Below are positions 59,392-64,000 of a stretch of 64,000 nt of DNA, in pieces. The notes beneath the pieces are model-generated. The model saw nothing but the letters and a program-made list of their open reading frames with translations, had not been told where the DNA came from and did no database searches. The DNA comes from Burkholderia seminalis DSM 23518 (GTDB lineage: Bacteria; Pseudomonadota; Gammaproteobacteria; Burkholderiales; Burkholderiaceae), in assembly GCF_902832885.1 (NCBI RefSeq), contig NZ_CADFDK010000009.1, positions 1-64,000 of the forward strand, given 5' to 3'. The translations under genes were made by a program, and so were the position numbers. Numbering within the stretch: position 1 is the stretch's first letter; every line of letters starts with the position of its first letter.

Positions 59392-61422
59392 TCATTCGGC
59401 CTCCGTCGCATGTCCCGGCGCGCGGCTCAGCAGATGCGTGCGCTTGTCGGCGGCGAGCGACACGTAGCGTTCGTACTGGCGCAGCACGTCGGCGATCACC
59501 TCGTCGCCGCGCAGGTATTCGACGTCGTAGCCGAGCCGGCCGTCCTCGAAGAACGTGACGATCCCGTACACGTGCTCGCGTGCCGCATCGGGCTCGGCCG
59601 CCTCGCGCACGAGAAACGCCGCCGCGGATTTCGCCGTCACGCGCACGCCGTACACGAAGTCGCGATGCTCGGCGGTCGGCACGGTAAGCCGCACCGCATC
59701 GTCGCTGTCGCGCTGCACGTGCGCATCGACGCCGCTCGCGCGCAATTCGGCGGCAACCTTGCGCAGCGCCGGCTCGACCGTTTCCGCGACGAACTGGCGC
59801 GCTTCGGCCTCGGTCGTCTGCCGCAGGATGTGCGTCAACCGATGGCGCCAGTGCTGGCCGGTCCAGAAGCTCGTTGCCGGCGCCACGTCCTGCGAATAGT
59901 GCGCACGATCGGCCGCGAGCCCGCGCCACAGCCCGTAGCACAGCGCGAGCATGATGATCGCGACCGGCAGCGCGGCGATCAGCGTCATCGCCTGCAGCGC
60001 GCCGAGCCCGCCCGCGACGAGCAGCACCGCCGCCGTCACGCCGAGCAGCACGGCCCAGAACAGCCGCTGCCACACGGGCGAGTGTGCGTTGCCGCGGGTC
60101 GCGATCTGGTCGATCACGAAGGCGCCCGAATCGGCGGACGTGACGAAGAACACGGCGATCAGCACGATCGCGGCGATCGACAGCAGTTGCGTCAACGGCA
60201 GGAAATCGAAGAAGCGGAACAGCAGCGCGTCGACGTTGGTGGCCGTTTGCGCAAGCGCGCCGGCCGCGCCGTGCGTATCGAGCCAGATCGCGCTGTTGCC
60301 GAACACGGTCATCCACACGAGGTTGAACGCGGTCGGCACGAGCAGCACGCCGATCACGAACTGGCGGATCGTGCGGCCGCGCGAAATGCGCGCGATGAAC
60401 ATCCCGACGAACGGCGACCACGACACCCACCACGCCCAGTAGAGGATCGTCCAGCCGCCGAACCAGCCTTCCTCGCGCGGCGACGCATACGCGTAAGTGC
60501 GGAACGACAGGTCGACGAGGCTCGACAGGTACTGGCCGACGTTGTCGACGAGCGCGCGGAACAGGAACAGCGTCGGGCCGGCGACGGCCACGAAGGCGAG
60601 CAGCAGGAACGCGAGCAGCAGGTTCAGTTCGGACAGCCGCCGCACACCCTTGTCGAGACCGGTCGCGGCCGACACGCCCGCGAGGATCACGACGACCGCG
60701 ACGAGCCCGATGCGGAATACGTTGCTGCCGGTGTCCCAGCCGCCGACCGTATGCAGGCCCGCGCTCAGCTGCATCACGCCGTAGCCGAGCGTCGTCGCGA
60801 TGCCGGCGACCGTGCCGACCAGCGCGAATGCGTCGACGGTGTGACCGATCCAGCCGTCGATGCGCTCGCGCAGCACCGGATACAGCCCCGAGCGCAGCGT
60901 CAGCGGCAAGTTGTAGCGAAAGCCGAAGTACGCGAGCACGAGCCCCATCAGCCCGTAGATCGCCCACGCATGGAAGCCCCAGTGGAAGAACGTCATCAGC
61001 ATCGCTTCGCGCGCCGCGGCGGGCGTGCCGGGATCGACGGTCGGCGGTTTCAGGAAATGCTGCATCGGCTCGCCGACGCCGAAATACATCAGGCCGATGC
61101 CCATGCCGGCCGCGAACAGCATGGCCGTCCACGATACGAAGCTGAATTCGGGTTCGGCATCGTCGGGACCGAGGCGGATGTTGCCGAAGCCGCTGGCGGC
61201 GATCAGCACGAGAAACACGAGGAAGCCGGTGACGGCGAGCACGTAGAACCAGTCGAAACGTGCGATGACCCACTGCTGGCCGGCGGAGAACAACGCGCCG
61301 GCTTCGCTCGGGTGCAGCGCGCACACGACGAGCAGCGCGCCGATCACGGCGAGCGCGGGCAGGACGACTTGCGGCTTGAACGTCGTGCGGGGCGAGGGAC
61401 GGGAATCCGGCATGGCGGGCAT
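59392..61422 (-). CDS. BCCT-family transporter (BetT-like)
   Basis: The 676-residue transporter belongs to the betaine/choline/carnitine family. Twelve helices cover the first 520 residues, including the signature SPREEGWFGGWTILYWAWWV followed by SWSPFVGMFIARISRGRTIR. A hydrophilic C-terminal domain of about 150 residues follows, as in BetT, where it senses osmotic stress. Choline or glycine betaine uptake is likely; no choline oxidation genes are adjacent. The start could be 61422 or 61413. Confidence 0.92.
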   Translation of the reverse strand: MPAMPDSRPSPRTTFKPQVVLPALAVIGALLVVCALHPSEAGALFSAGQQWVIARFDWFYVLAVTGFLVFLVLIAASGFGNIRLGPDDAEPEFSFVSWTAMLFAAGMGIGLMYFGVGEPMQHFLKPPTVDPGTPAAAREAMLMTFFHWGFHAWAIYGLMGLVLAYFGFRYNLPLTLRSGLYPVLRERIDGWIGHTVDAFALVGTVAGIATTLGYGVMQLSAGLHTVGGWDTGSNVFRIGLVAVVVILAGVSAATGLDKGVRRLSELNLLLAFLLLAFVAVAGPTLFLFRALVDNVGQYLSSLVDLSFRTYAYASPREEGWFGGWTILYWAWWVSWSPFVGMFIARISRGRTIRQFVIGVLLVPTAFNLVWMTVFGNSAIWLDTHGAAGALAQTATNVDALLFRFFDFLPLTQLLSIAAIVLIAVFFVTSADSGAFVIDQIATRGNAHSPVWQRLFWAVLLGVTAAVLLVAGGLGALQAMTLIAALPVAIIMLALCYGLWRGLAADRAHYSQDVAPATSFWTGQHWRHRLTHILRQTTEAEARQFVAETVEPALRKVAAELRASGVDAHVQRDSDDAVRLTVPTAEHRDFVYGVRVTAKSAAAFLVREAAEPDAAREHVYGIVTFFEDGRLGYDVEYLRGDEVIADVLRQYERYVSLAADKRTHLLSRAPGHATEAE

Positions 61423-61719
61423 CCAGTTGTGGGCGCAACGAGGCGCAACGCCGCCCGGCGCGGGTGTCGCGCGTCGGACCCTGATACGGCGTGCGTCGAG
61501 TGTACCGCGGTGTCAGGACTGCAAGAAGGGGCATGCAGAAGGGATTAATCTGACGAATTGTAAGGTATCGGCGCGATCCGGCAAACCTGCGCGGTGGCGC
61601 GGCAGGCGGACGGGACGGGGAACACGGCGCGGCGGCCGGACATCGGGCGCCCGGACGGCGCATGCGGAATGCGCATCGTCCGGGGCGTCGGCAGCGCGCT
61701 GGAGGCGCTGCCGGCAGGT

Positions 61720-62907
61720 TCAGAACGTGACGGCGATGCCGGCCATGCCGACGAACTGGCCGTGCGTGGTCGACGGCGTGAGCTGCTGCGAATCGCCCAC
61801 GATCGGCGCCGCGTCGACGATGTGGCCGGCGCCTTGCGCGCCGAGCGTCTGTCCGCTCGAATGCGTGTACGCCTGCAGCGCATAGAGCGTCGTGCGTTTC
61901 GACAGGCTGTACGACTCCTTCAGCGAGTACTGCTGGTAGCGGGCCGCGCTCGCGACGCCGTTCGCTTTCGACGCGAGCGTGTAAGCGAACGCGCCGGCCA
62001 CCGAGAACGCCGGCGTGAAGCGGTACGCGGCAAGCGCGCCGTAGGTATTGAACACGGCCGTGTCGGTGAATGCCGAGCCGTTGCCGGGCAGGTATTTCAC
62101 GTTCGAATAGTTGAGGCCCATCGTGAGGTCGCCGAGCGTGTAGTTGCCGGCCGCCGCGACCTGTTCGACGGCCTTCGCGGTCAGGTAGCCCTGGTTCAGC
62201 ACGGACACCGCGAAGCTGCCCGACGCCGCGGTGGCCGGGTTCAGGAAGCCGGCCGACGAGCCCGAGCTGTTGATCCGGAGGTAGCCGGCCGCGATCCCGA
62301 CCGGCCCGTTCGCGTAGCGCAGCGCGGCGCTGAACGTGTTGCCCTTGCCGGTCGCGCCGGCGATGCCGCCGAATGCGTACATCGCGCTCGCGGACAGCCC
62401 CGAGAAAATCGGCGACGTATAGGTGACCGAGTTGTTCACGCGGATCGTCGTGTCGAGACCGTCGATGTCGCCCGGATGCGCGCCCGTCGCGCCGGTCAGC
62501 CAGCTGCTCGATGCGTACGGGCCGACGAACAGGAAGTAGGGCGTGTACTGGCGGCCGGCCGTCAGCGTGCCGTAGTGATCGTTGCGCAGGCCGACGAACG
62601 CCTGGCGGTTGAACAGCGTGCCGGCGGCGGCCTGCGCGCCCGTGTTCAGGTTGAAGCCGGACTGCAGGTCGAAGATCGCGTGCGTGCCGCCGCCGAGATC
62701 TTCGTCGCCGCGCAGGCCGAACTTCGACGCATACAGGTTGCCGTCGCGCATGTAGATGTTCGAATGGCCCTGCTGGTTGTTCACGTACGCGATCGAATCG
62801 TCGACGACGCCGTACAGCGTCACGCTGCTCTGCGCGTGGGCGGCGGTCGTGCCGAGCGAGGCGGCCGATAAAATCAGGATTGCATAACGGTTGACGGGTG
62901 CTTTCAT
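61720..62907 (-). CDS. Gram-negative porin
   Basis: The 395-residue outer-membrane porin has a signal peptide (ILILSAASLGTTAAHA), a mature start QSSVTLYGVVDDSIAYV and the C-terminal Phe (GIAVTF) that guides insertion. Burkholderia-type trimeric porins share DLGGGTHAIFDLQSGFN and LRNDHYGTLTAGRQYTPYF. The ATG at 62907 has GGAG seven bases upstream. It may serve uptake for the glycosidase encoded upstream on the same strand. Confidence 0.93.
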   Translation of the reverse strand: MKAPVNRYAILILSAASLGTTAAHAQSSVTLYGVVDDSIAYVNNQQGHSNIYMRDGNLYASKFGLRGDEDLGGGTHAIFDLQSGFNLNTGAQAAAGTLFNRQAFVGLRNDHYGTLTAGRQYTPYFLFVGPYASSSWLTGATGAHPGDIDGLDTTIRVNNSVTYTSPIFSGLSASAMYAFGGIAGATGKGNTFSAALRYANGPVGIAAGYLRINSSGSSAGFLNPATAASGSFAVSVLNQGYLTAKAVEQVAAAGNYTLGDLTMGLNYSNVKYLPGNGSAFTDTAVFNTYGALAAYRFTPAFSVAGAFAYTLASKANGVASAARYQQYSLKESYSLSKRTTLYALQAYTHSSGQTLGAQGAGHIVDAAPIVGDSQQLTPSTTHGQFVGMAGIAVTF

Positions 62908-63013
62908 TGTCGATCTCCAGGTCTCTTCATCTTTCCAACGGGGCGGGAGGCTGGGGTGCCTCCTCTGTGGCGGACGGCGGGCCGCGCGAACGGCCCGCCT
63001 GATCGGGCTTGCG

Positions 63014-64000
63014 TCAGTCGTCGAACGCGACGACGATGCGGCGCCATGCGCCGTCCTGCGCATCCTGCTCGACGCGCGCGCCGCGCACGGCGACGGGGCC
63101 TTGCAGCGACGCCGGCAGCAGGATCTCGACGCGCTCGGCCGGGCGGGCCGGGCGGCCGTCCCAGCGCACCGACACGCCGAGCGCGCCGGATGCCTCGCGG
63201 CCGGTTTCGATCCGCCACAGTCCGTATTCGCCGTCGCGCCAGGCTTCCGTTTCGCCGTCGTCCTCGACGCATTCGCCGGACGCGACGCCGTCCTCGATGC
63301 GCGGCGCGACGAGGAAGCCGCGCGTGTCGCCGCGCGCGCCGAAGTGCTGGGCCGCGACGTTCAGCGGCAGCACGCGGCCTTCGCGCAGCAGCATCACCGG
63401 CGTGTCGAGCGGGGCGGGCAGCGTCACGCTTGCGCCGCCGTCGAACGCCTGCGCGCTCGCGCAGCACATCCAGCGCGCGCCGGACGGCAGGTAAACCGTG
63501 CGCGCCGTCTGGCCGGGATCGACGACCGGCGCGACGAGCAGCGCGTCGCCGAGCATCATGTCGTCGCAGGCGTCGTAGCAGCGCGCATCGCCGGGGAAAT
63601 CGGCGAGGGTCGGTCGCAGCACGGGCTCGTAGCGCGTCGTCGACAGCCACAGCAGGTGGTAGAGGTAGGGCAGCAGCCGGTAGCGCTGCTTGATCAGCGA
63701 CGCGATCTGCGCGGTGATCTCCGGATACATCCACGGCTCGTTGACGGTGCCGTCGTCGTTCCACGAATGGATGCTGAAGCGCGGCATGAAGGTGCCGAAC
63801 TGCACCCAGCGCAGCAGCAGCTCGGGCGACGGCGCGGGGCCGGAGAAGCCGCCGATGTCGTGGCCGATGTTCGACACGCCCGACAGCGCGAGCCCGAGAC
63901 CCATCTTCAGGTTGTAGCGCAGCGTTTCCCATGACGTGTAGTTGTCGCCGGACCAGGTCTGCACGTAGCGCTGCATGCCCGCGCCGCCGGCGCGCGACAC
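63014..64000 (-). CDS. glycoside hydrolase family 31 protein (C-terminal part)
   Basis: Only the last 328 residues lie in the window; the gene continues past 64000. WSGDNYTSWETLRYNLKMGL carries the acid/base Asp of GH31, and SNIGHDIGGFSGP and SRFSIHSWND-like MPRFSIHSWNDDGT are family motifs. After about residue 110 come the beta-sandwich domains. GH31 enzymes are alpha-glucosidases or alpha-xylosidases, and the exact substrate cannot be told. The porin gene follows 106 bases on. Confidence 0.9.
   Translation of the reverse strand: MSRAGGAGMQRYVQTWSGDNYTSWETLRYNLKMGLGLALSGVSNIGHDIGGFSGPAPSPELLLRWVQFGTFMPRFSIHSWNDDGTVNEPWMYPEITAQIASLIKQRYRLLPYLYHLLWLSTTRYEPVLRPTLADFPGDARCYDACDDMMLGDALLVAPVVDPGQTARTVYLPSGARWMCCASAQAFDGGASVTLPAPLDTPVMLLREGRVLPLNVAAQHFGARGDTRGFLVAPRIEDGVASGECVEDDGETEAWRDGEYGLWRIETGREASGALGVSVRWDGRPARPAERVEILLPASLQGPVAVRGARVEQDAQDGAWRRIVVAFDD

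Overview
The window is high-GC DNA packed with genes on both strands. Its gene content (3-hydroxyphenylpropionate catabolism, hydroxyproline catabolism, a classic Gram-negative porin, duplicated transglutaminase/alpha-E genes, a second RpoD-like sigma factor) points to a betaproteobacterium, most likely a Burkholderia of the cepacia group and probably a secondary replicon. No rRNA, tRNA, IS element, prophage or CRISPR array was seen. All assignments come from reading the sequence; no database search was run.

Layout. 1-9.3 kb: a predicted but poorly characterised peptide-ligation/processing cluster (alpha-E, circularly permuted ATP-grasp and several transglutaminase-like proteins). 9.5-13.1 kb: a small unknown protein, a proline iminopeptidase, a membrane acyltransferase and a periplasmic protein. 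13.3-22.0 kb: a complete mhp pathway (IclR regulator, mhpA, B, D, F, E, transporter, mhpC) with a readable promoter and operator. 22.2-29.4 kb (minus strand): a seven-gene, translationally coupled phosphonate operon with PEP mutase fused to a nucleotidyltransferase, phosphonopyruvate decarboxylase, PhnW, a second LicC-like nucleotidyltransferase, a flippase-like membrane protein, an Fe(II)/2-oxoglutarate oxygenase and a CDP-alcohol phosphatidyltransferase. 30-39.5 kb: CoA transferase, an efflux pump with a divergent MarR regulator, a MerR regulator, a helix-hairpin-helix protein, a sigma-70 factor and two secreted proteins. 39.6-41.5 kb: ilvD. 41.7-51 kb: trans-4-hydroxy-L-proline catabolism. 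51.2-52.4 kb: an ArsR-type probable persulfide sensor with two YeeE/YedE sulfur-transport proteins. 52.6-64 kb: DUF2917 protein, MocR regulator, a small gene under tandem LexA boxes, a phosphoesterase/cytochrome c peroxidase pair, methyltransferase, BCCT transporter, porin and the end of a GH31 glycosidase.

Main finding. The phosphonate operon encodes every step expected from PEP to 2-aminoethylphosphonate, its activation as a CMP-phosphonate and transfer to a lipid alcohol. It therefore looks like a dedicated phosphonolipid pathway, with an added oxygenase whose iron site predicts hydroxylation. Its first gene is interrupted by a nine-G tract immediately after the start, which is either a sequencing error or an on/off switch.
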